From NCBI GenBank assembly GCA_902524285.1, contig CABZCR010000005.1:19988-83987 (forward strand): 64,000 nucleotides of DNA, read 5' to 3'. Shown here piece by piece: positions 9,968 through 18,712 of this stretch (positions within the stretch are counted from its first letter, which is position 1; every line of letters starts with the position of its first letter). Below the pieces are notes generated by a model. The model worked only from the letters and a program-made list of their open reading frames with translations. It was not told the DNA's origin and ran no database searches. A program made the position numbers and the translations under genes. This stretch comes from an uncultured Pelagibacteraceae bacterium. GTDB taxonomy: Bacteria; Pseudomonadota; Alphaproteobacteria; Pelagibacterales; AG-422-B15.

Positions 9968-10945
9968 TTAAACAGCAATTTTAGAGAGTCTTGATGCGAT
10001 AATTTCTTCAGCTTCAGCAACAACTCTATCAATTAATTCTTTACAAGTTGGTATATCATGAATAAGTCCAGCTACCATACCACAACTCCATGCGCCTGCA
10101 TCCATTGCACCTTCTTGCATAATTTTTGGGTAAACACCTGCTACCTCTCCAAAGATATCTTGTATTTGGATCTCATCTCCTAAAGATTTTTCTTTTTCGA
10201 GTATTTTTGTAACTGCATCATTTTTTAATACTCTTTCTGTATTTCTTAATGGTCGCATAATTAGTTCGGTATCGAGTTCGCTTGCATTGACTAGGGCCTC
10301 TTTTACATTTTGATGCACAGGAGCCTCTTTTGTTGCAATAAAGCGTGTCCCCATGTTTACACCCTCAGCACCCATGGCTAGAGCAGCTACAAGTTGTTGG
10401 CCGTTACCCATGCCACCAGAAGCAATAAAAGGAATTTTTAATTCTTCAAAAGCACGAGGTAAAAGTATCATATTTGGAATATCGTCTTCACCAGGATGAC
10501 CACCACATTCAAAACCGTCAACACTCGCCGCGTCGCATCCAATTTTTTCTGCTTTTAGAGCGTGTCTAACAGACGTACACTTATGTATTACTTTTATTCC
10601 AGCATCCTTAAGAAGTGGCATAAATTTTTCAGGGCTTCTTCCGGCAGTCTCTACAATTTTAACACCACCTTTTACAATTGACTCTATATAGCCAGGATAA
10701 TCTGGGTTTGCAAAACCTGGAAGGAAAGTCAAATTAACACCAATTGGCTTGTCAGTCATATCTTTGCAACGAGCTATTTCGTTTGAAAGATCTTTTGGAC
10801 TGGCTTGAGTAAGTCCGGTTATGATTCCTAAGCCTCCTGCATTAGAAACTGCAGCAGCCATTTCAGCAAAGCCAACGTAATGCATACCGCCTTGTACAAT
10901 TGGATGGTCAATTTCGAACATTTCTGTAATTTTTGTTTTAATCAT
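9968..10945 (-). CDS. Nitronate monooxygenase (2-nitropropane dioxygenase-like)
   Basis: HPIVQGGMHYVG, GGLGIITGL, GFECGGHPGEDD, GGMGNGQQLVAALAMGAEGVNMGTRF. Confidence 0.87.
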   Translation of the reverse strand: MIKTKITEMFEIDHPIVQGGMHYVGFAEMAAAVSNAGGLGIITGLTQASPKDLSNEIARCKDMTDKPIGVNLTFLPGFANPDYPGYIESIVKGGVKIVETAGRSPEKFMPLLKDAGIKVIHKCTSVRHALKAEKIGCDAASVDGFECGGHPGEDDIPNMILLPRAFEELKIPFIASGGMGNGQQLVAALAMGAEGVNMGTRFIATKEAPVHQNVKEALVNASELDTELIMRPLRNTERVLKNDAVTKILEKEKSLGDEIQIQDIFGEVAGVYPKIMQEGAMDAGAWSCGMVAGLIHDIPTCKELIDRVVAEAEEIIASRLSKIAV

Positions 10946-11040
10946 TGTTTTTCCCAGATTTATAAATAATTTGGATATTAGACTTTATCGAGCTTTTTAA
11001 ATCAAGCAGATTTTTCAGCTATTTATTTGAAAGGATTATT

Positions 11041-11256
11041 ATGATTAATCGACTTAAGTGGGCTAGTACTTTTTTTATCTTGGTTGGTATTTTGCTGACT
11101 AATTTAAATATTTATCCCTTAAATATATTTGTTCATGGAACGGGTGCAATTGGATGGACAATGGTAGGATATATGATGGCAGATCGCGCCATATTAACAA
11201 ATTTTGGACTTCAAATTCCCTTGTTTATAATTGGTAATATATATCTTTTGGTATAA
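11041..11256 (+). CDS. Small DUF6552-like membrane protein
   Basis: 71-aa two-to-three-helix ORF INRLKWASTFFILVGILL; tight spacing with next ORF. Confidence 0.5.
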   Translation: MINRLKWASTFFILVGILLTNLNIYPLNIFVHGTGAIGWTMVGYMMADRAILTNFGLQIPLFIIGNIYLLV

Positions 11257-11265
11257 GTAATTTGA

Positions 11266-11649
11266 ATGTCTGAAAAAGAGATAGTAATTAATATATTCGG
11301 TGATGAGATTGAAGCTTGCTGCTATGACCCAATGACTGGTTATTTTAGAGATGGTTTCTGTAACACTGACGAACACGATTATGGAAGTCACGTGGTTTGC
11401 GCAGTAATGACAGATGATTTTCTTGAATTTAGTAAATCTAAAGGAAATGATCTCTCAACGCCAAGACCAGAATTTAATTTTCCTGGATTAAAAGAAGGTG
11501 ATCGCTGGTGCCTTTGCGCTTTGAGATGGAAAGAGGCATATGACGCAGGTGTAGCACCAAAAGTACACCTTGAAAGTTGTCATTTAAATTCTTTAAACTT
11601 TGTTACAAAAGAGCAATTAGAAGAGCACGCGGTAAATAGATTAAACTAA
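11266..11649 (+). CDS. DUF2237 family protein
   Basis: CCYDPMTGYFRDGFCNT, TPRPEFNFPGLKEGDRWCLCALRWKEA. Confidence 0.8.
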   Translation: MSEKEIVINIFGDEIEACCYDPMTGYFRDGFCNTDEHDYGSHVVCAVMTDDFLEFSKSKGNDLSTPRPEFNFPGLKEGDRWCLCALRWKEAYDAGVAPKVHLESCHLNSLNFVTKEQLEEHAVNRLN

Positions 11650-11654
11650 TAACA

Positions 11655-12725
11655 ATGAAATTTTTTACCTCAATAATCTTTTTTTTACTCACCTTTAATT
11701 TAAATGCATCAGAATACAAATTAGAAAAAGTAATCTCTGGCCTTAATAAGCCATGGGGCATGAGTTTTATCAACGATAATGAATTATTTCTTACACAAAA
11801 ATCAGGTGAAATTTTAAAAATTAATTTAATAACAAAAGAAGTAAAAAATTATCCTCATAATTTAAAAGTTGTTCAACCGCACTGGCAAGCTGGAATGCTC
11901 GATGTAATTTATGAAGATGGTGAGATTTTTGTAAGTTATACAGAAGACAGAGGAGATGATAAAACCAGCACGTCAATAGCTCGAGGTTTTATTGAAAACG
12001 ATAGTTTCAGCAAATTAGAAAATATTTTCCAATCAGGTTCTTCATGGAACAACATTCACTGGGGATCAAGGCTAATGTTTAAAGATGGTTTATTGTATGC
12101 AAGTATTGGTGAGCGCGGTTATGGAAGTGTTGCACAAAATCCAACAAGTTACTTTGGAAAAATGATACGAATTAATAAAGATGGGTCAGCACCTAAGGAT
12201 AATCCATATTCAATGAACGAAGACTGGTTACCTGAGATCTATCAAATAGGACTTAGAAATCCTCAAGGCATAATGCTCTATCCAAATGATAGTGAAATAT
12301 ATATTACAAATCACGGGCCTAGAGGTGGTGATTTTTTTGGTAAAGTAGAGGCAGGAACTAACTACGGTTGGGCGGATGTTGCATGGGGTGGAATTGATTA
12401 TGATGGCTCAATTATTGGTGACGGAAGTGCATGGAAAGAAGGACTTTTAAAACCAATTTATACATGGGTCCCATCAATTGCGGTCAGTGACATGACGTTT
12501 TATGGAGGAGACTTGTTTCCTGAATTAAAAAATAAAATTTTGGTGACCAGTTTAAAAGCACAAAGATTAATTTCACTCGAATTTGACGGTAAAAAAGCAA
12601 GAAATGAAACTACGTTATTTGAGAAAGTTGGTCGAGTACGCGATGTAGAAACAAATAGTGCTGGTGAAATTTATGTTATTATTGATAACGAAGATAGTGG
12701 AATTTGGAAGTTAGTAAATAAATAA
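11655..12725 (+). CDS. PQQ-dependent sugar dehydrogenase-like beta-propeller
   Basis: Signal peptide; LNKPWGMSFI, IYQIGLRNPQGIMLYP, NYGWADVAWG. Confidence 0.82.
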   Translation: MKFFTSIIFFLLTFNLNASEYKLEKVISGLNKPWGMSFINDNELFLTQKSGEILKINLITKEVKNYPHNLKVVQPHWQAGMLDVIYEDGEIFVSYTEDRGDDKTSTSIARGFIENDSFSKLENIFQSGSSWNNIHWGSRLMFKDGLLYASIGERGYGSVAQNPTSYFGKMIRINKDGSAPKDNPYSMNEDWLPEIYQIGLRNPQGIMLYPNDSEIYITNHGPRGGDFFGKVEAGTNYGWADVAWGGIDYDGSIIGDGSAWKEGLLKPIYTWVPSIAVSDMTFYGGDLFPELKNKILVTSLKAQRLISLEFDGKKARNETTLFEKVGRVRDVETNSAGEIYVIIDNEDSGIWKLVNK

Positions 12726-13261
12726 TGTTTTATATTTACTTAACAATAAAAATAATAGCCTATTACTCACTTCCTTATTATTTATTTCATCAAAGAAAAT
12801 CGCACAACAAACTATTAAGCTTTCAATCTTTTTTTCTTATATTTTGGCTTCTTTATTTAGCATATTTATCTTATTTGCCTTTTATAGACTACTACTACAC
12901 AAACGAACTAAATGTTCAGTTTATTATACCTAATTATGCGTCATACATTTTGGTAGTCATGTTTGCTCCAGTGCCTACGTTATTTTATTTATTTTTTATA
13001 CCATTAGTATCTAAATTTAGAATTTTAAGCATAGGTGTTGGGATTTTATATCTATTAGTCAGCTCGATTATAATTTTTGGAATTGAGACATTTAACTATC
13101 AAAAAAGAGTCCCATTAGAGAAAATATGTTACAATTTTCATAGTGATACAGATGAAAAACTTTCATGCTGTCTTAAAGCAGGTTATATTTGGCAGGAAGG
13201 GTTTAGTTATTTTGAAGATGTACCTACGGGCTGTAAAAAGTATATGAATTGGAACGATTAA
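12725..13261 (+). CDS. Hypothetical membrane protein
   Basis: Intact ORF, several hydrophobic segments, overlaps preceding stop. Confidence 0.5.
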   Translation: MFYIYLTIKIIAYYSLPYYLFHQRKSHNKLLSFQSFFLIFWLLYLAYLSYLPFIDYYYTNELNVQFIIPNYASYILVVMFAPVPTLFYLFFIPLVSKFRILSIGVGILYLLVSSIIIFGIETFNYQKRVPLEKICYNFHSDTDEKLSCCLKAGYIWQEGFSYFEDVPTGCKKYMNWND

Positions 13262-13262
13262 T

Positions 13263-13655
13263 ATGAGTAATGTTAATTTACTTTTAGGAAGAATAATAAT
13301 TGGAATTTATTTTTTAGTTTTTGGAGCAATATTCAAATTATTTAATTATGAATTTACTCTTAATTATATGTTTGATCATCAAGTGCCGTATACAGAAATA
13401 TCTTTAATAATAACAATAATTTTACAAAGTGTATGTTCAATTTCAATTTTAGTAGGCTATTATTCAAAATTATCTGCCTTTGTATTAGCGCTTCTGACAA
13501 TACTAATAAATTATTATATGCATGATTTTTGGAATATGAGTGAAGGTTTGGAGCAGAGGCATGAACTTCAAAATTTTGTTAAAAATACAGGAATAATCGC
13601 GGGTTTATTAATTTTATCAGCTGTTCACCCAGGCAAATACAAATTAGCACATTAG
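13263..13655 (+). CDS. DoxX-like membrane protein
   Basis: LLLGRIIIGIYFLVFGAIFKLFNY and four-helix layout. Confidence 0.6.
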   Translation: MSNVNLLLGRIIIGIYFLVFGAIFKLFNYEFTLNYMFDHQVPYTEISLIITIILQSVCSISILVGYYSKLSAFVLALLTILINYYMHDFWNMSEGLEQRHELQNFVKNTGIIAGLLILSAVHPGKYKLAH

Positions 13656-14432
13656 ATGTACAAATATTTCCTACAAGGACTCAGAATAGGTGTCATTTCT
13701 AATTTATTTCTACTTTGGGCCTCTTTAACAATAGCAAACATTAGCAATGACTTATTCCTTGTTGTTCCTGCTATAATTTTAATATCAGTTTCTGCATTTA
13801 GATGTTTGTTTCCTGTAAATTATGCTTCTAAATCAGTGATTATTGACACAGTTCTTTCTTCAGTATTTGTGACACGATTTTTAGTAACCATCGTTGAGGT
13901 GACATATATCTATATGTTTAGTTATGTGCTCAGGGTTATTAATTCTGATCAATATATGCTTGTTGATTTAATTTCTTGGTTAATGGTTATCCAAGTAATT
14001 ATTTCACAGTTTTTTTGTTGGGGTGCAATACTTTTAAAATACGAACGTTTTTACTTTTATGAAGAGTTTGGATGGTTTGTAATTTTTTTAATTAATACGA
14101 TTTTAAGCATAGCCATGCTTAGCTTAGATCTATCAAATGCTCATCATTCACTTATTATTATTAACATAGTTTTTGGAGCTTTATATCTACCATGGCAAGT
14201 GCTGCATTTAAAATCTATAACAAAAAGAATAAATGATAATCCTGAAATTAAGGCTCAAGAATTCAAAGTGGATTTATCAAAAGTTAAAGTGGAATTAAAA
14301 AGCTCAATTAATGATCGAAAATTATCTTTTGAGAGTAACGATTGGGGCGGAGTAGTCGGGATGATGTGGATGTATGGGTATTGGATATTATTTATTCCAA
14401 TATGGATTTTCTATATTATTTTAATTATTTAA
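13656..14432 (+). CDS. Hypothetical membrane protein
   Basis: Long ORF with about seven hydrophobic segments. Confidence 0.5.
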   Translation: MYKYFLQGLRIGVISNLFLLWASLTIANISNDLFLVVPAIILISVSAFRCLFPVNYASKSVIIDTVLSSVFVTRFLVTIVEVTYIYMFSYVLRVINSDQYMLVDLISWLMVIQVIISQFFCWGAILLKYERFYFYEEFGWFVIFLINTILSIAMLSLDLSNAHHSLIIINIVFGALYLPWQVLHLKSITKRINDNPEIKAQEFKVDLSKVKVELKSSINDRKLSFESNDWGGVVGMMWMYGYWILFIPIWIFYIILII

Positions 14433-14577
14433 CTATTCCCCCATATACGCCTAACTCATACATTAGGATACGACATCAAACAGAGGTATAGCAATAAAAT
14501 TATCTATACTTGCATACATACACGTACTGCCTTGTACAGGGTCGTGCAGTAGAGTACGTACACGAAGTAGGCCCGAC
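14433..14577. repeat. livG-3'-end-related repeat, copy A
   Basis: Ungapped alignment by eye to 16014-16156 (about 20 mismatches over about 145 bp); begins with ctattcccccatatacgcct and ends with cacgaagtaggcccga. Confidence 0.85.
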
Positions 14578-14624
14578 CAATGTTCTTTCGCAACACAAAA
14601 TAATTTAATTAATCTCACAAAGTA

Positions 14625-15887
14625 TTAATCATGTGAAAAAGTGCCATCAGGATAAATTTTCTGAGCTTTGTAAAGTATTCTATGATCTTGGCTTAAAGAC
14701 TCTTTTGCACCAATATCTAAAACAACTTCTCCATTTGAGTTTATTTCAAGTAAATGACTTCCAGTAACAACCATAAAATTACCATTTTTCAATTTATCAA
14801 CGTCCCTTATTGTTCCGTATGCCTTACTCTTAGGGGCTCGCCATTGCCAAACGATTTTATCTGTCTCAGGATTAAACTCAATAGCTCTATCGGGATTCCT
14901 TAAACCAACTACTATATTGCCATTTTGAAGTTGTTGAGGCTCGTGAGGATTGCATCCTCTTATCTCTCCAGAGGTCAAAAGAGCTCTTTTTTTCTTGTTA
15001 CAATTAAAAATATATTTTTTTATTATCTCAGCCTCTCTATTAATCCAAATAATTTCTTGAAAATCACGCATGGAGATTAAAAAAGTATCATCTGCAAGCG
15101 CAGTCACACCATTATTGTGTATCCAAGTTTTACCTGAACCAGTAGTTTTTGAATCCGACGCATATGCATCTGCAAATGGAGCAATGTTATGAGTCTTCAT
15201 GCCATCCCAACTCCACACAACGTTTTTATTGTTATCAACTTCGATGATTTTTTTACTTCCTTTAGGACCCCATGCGTAATTTATAAGGACATTTTCGTTC
15301 GATAACTTATCAACATCATGACTTACTTTAGTTTTGTAAGACCAAATTACTTTGCCTTCTCTATCTATCTCATAAACCCCTTTTTCAGCGGCGATTAAAA
15401 TTGTGTTTTTATTTGTGAATTTAGCATCATCTAATCTTCCAAATGAGCTATCCCCATTGTATTGCCAAACGATTTCAGCATTATTAGTAATTTCCACTAC
15501 TCGACCGTGTGAATTTTTTTGAGGGACAACTAGTAAAAATGTTCCTTCCTGAATTTTATTAGCTTCATATACTAATAATTGCAGATCTTTACCAAAAGGG
15601 GAGGTTTTAAAAATCTGAGGATCTTGTTCACTGCTAGCAACATTATTTCCATTTTTCTTCCATATTTTTTTACATGATTGAATAACCTCTTTTGCTTTTT
15701 TTCTTAATGGTTTTTCGTCTGGTCGACCGTTTTCTAAGAATTTGATTTCACTTTCTTCTAAACCATTACTTTTAAAGCATTTCAGAACTTCTTCATTTGG
15801 ATTAGAAAAAATATCCCATTTGCTAGCCTGACTAGGACCAGAATAGAGAATAAAAATAATTGTGATTATTAATTTACAAAATTTCAT
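14625..15887 (-). CDS. Arylsulfotransferase (ASST)-like secreted beta-propeller protein
   Basis: Signal peptide; repeated IVWQYNG / KVIWSYKT / NVVWSWDG / IVWQWRAP blades; THNIAPF, NGNIVVGLRNPDRAIEF. Confidence 0.65.
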   Translation of the reverse strand: MKFCKLIITIIFILYSGPSQASKWDIFSNPNEEVLKCFKSNGLEESEIKFLENGRPDEKPLRKKAKEVIQSCKKIWKKNGNNVASSEQDPQIFKTSPFGKDLQLLVYEANKIQEGTFLLVVPQKNSHGRVVEITNNAEIVWQYNGDSSFGRLDDAKFTNKNTILIAAEKGVYEIDREGKVIWSYKTKVSHDVDKLSNENVLINYAWGPKGSKKIIEVDNNKNVVWSWDGMKTHNIAPFADAYASDSKTTGSGKTWIHNNGVTALADDTFLISMRDFQEIIWINREAEIIKKYIFNCNKKKRALLTSGEIRGCNPHEPQQLQNGNIVVGLRNPDRAIEFNPETDKIVWQWRAPKSKAYGTIRDVDKLKNGNFMVVTGSHLLEINSNGEVVLDIGAKESLSQDHRILYKAQKIYPDGTFSHD

Positions 15888-15966
15888 ATAAATAACTTTA
15901 TTTATAAATTGTTAAGAATTTATTGCATTTTAGTATCATAAAACTATTTGTAAAAAAAAATTTAAC

Positions 15967-16157
15967 AAAGTGGGAGTTAAAAGTTGCAGCTAATTCGTTG
16001 AATAGAAGAATTTACTCCCCCATATACGCCTGAGTCATACGTTGCTGTACAACGTCGAACTTAGGTTTAGCAACAAAATTATCTATACTTGCATTCATAC
16101 ACGTACAGCCTTGTTAAGGGTCGTGCAGTAGAGTACGTACACGAACTAGGCCCGAAT
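15967..16157. repeat. livG-3'-end-related repeat, copy B (fullest copy)
   Basis: aaagtgggagttaaaagttg ... ttactcccccatatacgcctg ... cgaactaggcccgaat; left part matches 18648-18712, right part matches copy A. Confidence 0.85.
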
Positions 16158-16176
16158 ATTACCTTTCTACGTATGA

Positions 16177-16563
16177 TTATTTACAGATACCTCTATCAAC
16201 TATTTGGCTTTCTGCACCAAGTTCCTTTAACATAATTGATACTTCGTACTCTTTTGATTTATTATCAATTTTCATAAAGAAATAAGATAATTTCTCCTCA
16301 ATTGACAAAGCCCAAAAGTCTCCGACCTTGGGACCGTGATATTCTAAATAGTTAACTTTCTCACCATCAATACTTGAATTGTGGTCACTGACTCCAAGTA
16401 ACGCCCTGTAAGAACCTTCCTCTATGGGAATATAAGCTGGATCTAAAATCACAAGGTATTTTGAATCACTATCATCAGAAATACAAAATAATTCCTTTTC
16501 AAAACTTGCATTAGCTACAGTCGTAAAACCTAATATGATTAATATGGAGAGTAGGTGTTTCAT
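16177..16563 (-). CDS. Small secreted protein, unknown
   Basis: ORF track 16177-16587; start re-assigned to MKHLLSIL at 16563, matching the paralogous leader of the next gene. Confidence 0.6.
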   Translation of the reverse strand: MKHLLSILIILGFTTVANASFEKELFCISDDSDSKYLVILDPAYIPIEEGSYRALLGVSDHNSSIDGEKVNYLEYHGPKVGDFWALSIEEKLSYFFMKIDNKSKEYEVSIMLKELGAESQIVDRGICK

Positions 16564-16567
16564 TCTT

Positions 16568-17152
16568 CTATAAGCCAGTTTCGTCAACTAGACATCCATT
16601 GTCATACTTTTTTGATCTATAAGATATTCGAATAGACTGGATATCTTCTTTATTATCGTAATCTAAACTACCACTTAAAAAAATATTATATTTTTCATAA
16701 TCAATACTAAGAGATCTAATTAAATGTTCATCTACATATTCGTCACTTTTAATATTTCCTAGGTCACCATATTTTTCAATTAGCTTAGAAGCCAGATTAT
16801 TATAAACTTCATTTAAATTTATTAATATTTCTGCAGACTCTTCCCCATTGGTGCTACTCGCTGAAACACTTTCAATTCTTCCATCATTACAGGCAGTTGT
16901 AATCGAATACTGGATAAAATGTTTGTTTGGTTCAGGCGGGCTTACTTCAAACACCATTCGATTCATTTTATCGGGATATTCGTCTTCTAACTTACTAAAT
17001 CCAAATTTATTTCCATCTTCATCTTGATAGTGGTAAATTAGATCATTTAATGTAATGCCAAATGGCGTTAAAATAATATTTGCTTTAGGCGCATCCGAGA
17101 TTGCAGCTGTCATCAGACCTAACAAGATTAATATGGAGAGTAGGTGTTTCAT
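16568..17152 (-). CDS. Secreted protein, unknown
   Basis: Signal peptide MKHLLSILILLGLMTAA; intact 194-aa ORF. Confidence 0.6.
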   Translation of the reverse strand: MKHLLSILILLGLMTAAISDAPKANIILTPFGITLNDLIYHYQDEDGNKFGFSKLEDEYPDKMNRMVFEVSPPEPNKHFIQYSITTACNDGRIESVSASSTNGEESAEILINLNEVYNNLASKLIEKYGDLGNIKSDEYVDEHLIRSLSIDYEKYNIFLSGSLDYDNKEDIQSIRISYRSKKYDNGCLVDETGL

Positions 17153-17415
17153 TCTTTTTCATACTTACGTTTAATGACTTCAATATCTGATTTAATGGCG
17201 TCTAAATCGTTTTTTATATCAACAACATCTTCGCCGCTAATACTTTTAGATATCTCTTCCAATCGATCTGATTGATACATCATCATTGCCGTATGTCGAT
17301 CATCAGCGGTAATGATTGCGGCTCTCGTAGTAAGCAAGAACCATATAACCACAACCATAAAAATAATTATGATCAATTCAAAATAGTTGGAAATAAAGTC
17401 CATAATAAATTCCAT
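17149..17415 (-). CDS. Small single-TM + coiled-coil protein
   Basis: Hydrophobic segment ELIIIIFMVVVIWFLL, then charged tail DVVDIKNDLDAIKSDIEVIKRKYEKE. Confidence 0.55.
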   Translation of the reverse strand: MEFIMDFISNYFELIIIIFMVVVIWFLLTTRAAIITADDRHTAMMMYQSDRLEEISKSISGEDVVDIKNDLDAIKSDIEVIKRKYEKE

Positions 17416-17544
17416 TTCAAAATCTTACAGCACATAGTTTAAAAGGCAATTTCGTTTACAACCCCCCTATATATACAGTTAACCCCCGTATTTTAGATTG
17501 ATGGGTTAGGTTGTTCAAAACCCCCTATGTGCTAATATTTCAAT

Positions 17545-17823
17545 ATGAAGAATGTAAAGTGGGAAAATACCAAGACAGTTATAGCATTAGTAATCTTTGT
17601 ATTGATAATCATTGCAATTGGTCTTTCTCTTTACCCTGATACAAACGAAGGTAGAAATGACCTTCAACAAATAGGTACTGCCATTGCTGAATACTCGATA
17701 GGTGATGTTATAAAGTTGGTATGGAATTTTCCAATGAGTATCATCCTCCTAACTTTTTTGGCTTGGTATTTACTTTGGCCTAGGGGTTTATTTAGATTTA
17801 AGAAGGAGAGTAAAAATGACTGA
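17545..17823 (+). CDS. Small two-TM protein, unknown
   Basis: VIALVIFVLIIIAIGLSL and PMSIILLTFLAWYLLWPRG; overlaps next ORF by 8 bp. Confidence 0.55.
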   Translation: MKNVKWENTKTVIALVIFVLIIIAIGLSLYPDTNEGRNDLQQIGTAIAEYSIGDVIKLVWNFPMSIILLTFLAWYLLWPRGLFRFKKESKND

Positions 17824-18055
17824 CTTAGTTTTGGTAGGTTTTATCGTTATCTCAATTATTTTGATTGCTGGTATATATCTTATACGTGATGCAATCGGAC
17901 AAGTTGTTGAAAATCAAGTTCCAATAACACAAAACCAACTAATTTTAATAGGTAAACTTAAAAGGATTGAAGACTCTATTTACAGCGTACAAAGCAATAT
18001 CAAGGAAATAAAAAGTCTTACAGATGATATTGAGCGTAATCAAAGAAGTTTGTAA
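17816..18055 (+). CDS. Small single-TM + coiled-coil protein
   Basis: LVGFIVISIILIAGIYLI, then IEDSIYSVQSNIKEIKSLTDDIE; preceded by aaggagag. Confidence 0.55.
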   Translation: MTDLVLVGFIVISIILIAGIYLIRDAIGQVVENQVPITQNQLILIGKLKRIEDSIYSVQSNIKEIKSLTDDIERNQRSL

Positions 18056-18064
18056 AGTAACGTT

Positions 18065-18262
18065 ATGAAAACATTTTTGTTCAGACTATCTAGACTAATA
18101 AGCGTGATTATGTTTCTACTAATATTATTAATATTTATTGGATTTATTAACAAAGGGATTACTCTTTTTGGTGTTTTTACTATTAGTTTAATACTCTTGC
18201 TGCCAATATTAATCTTTAATTGGGTTTGTTTTGGCAAAATATCAATTTGGATTAACAAATGA
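18065..18262 (+). CDS. Small membrane protein, unknown
   Basis: 65-aa hydrophobic ORF; ATGA overlap with next ORF. Confidence 0.45.
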   Translation: MKTFLFRLSRLISVIMFLLILLIFIGFINKGITLFGVFTISLILLLPILIFNWVCFGKISIWINK

Positions 18263-18507
18263 GCTTTAAAGAAATATTCGATGCTATTGGTAACGCGTTC
18301 AGAGAAGTGGGAGAGTTAATAAGTCTTTTGGGAAGTTTTTTATGGAACTCACCGTGGTACTTTACAGCTTTATTTATTTTGACAGTGATATTTGGGACAG
18401 CATTATTTACCTCTAGTGATGAACATTGGTCGACTAGACTATTAATAGCTGTTTTCTTTTTAGCTTCAGGTTATGGAACTATTAGTTATTGGCCTTCAGT
18501 ATCATAG
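18259..18507 (+). CDS. Small membrane protein, unknown
   Basis: 82-aa ORF with two hydrophobic segments, translationally coupled to the preceding ORF. Confidence 0.45.
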   Translation: MSFKEIFDAIGNAFREVGELISLLGSFLWNSPWYFTALFILTVIFGTALFTSSDEHWSTRLLIAVFFLASGYGTISYWPSVS

Positions 18508-18582
18508 TCAAGTGTCACAACTGCCATATAATCTTACTTAACTTATATAACTGAAAAATTGAATTTATTTGACGTTTAGGAC

Positions 18583-18712
18583 CCGAACTAGGCCCGAATT
18601 AAATAATAAGTAATTGATATTATTTACAAAATTAAAAAAGACACAAAAAGTAGGGGTTAAAAGTTGAGTCTTATCAATGGGTTAGAGGATTTTACTCCCC
18701 CATGTAAGCTTG
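18583..18712. repeat. livG-3'-end-related repeat, copy C (overlaps genuine livG 3' end)
   Basis: cgaactaggcccgaatt (18583-) then aagtaggggttaaaagttg ... ttactcccccat (18692-, encodes AYMGE* of livG on minus strand). Confidence 0.75.
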
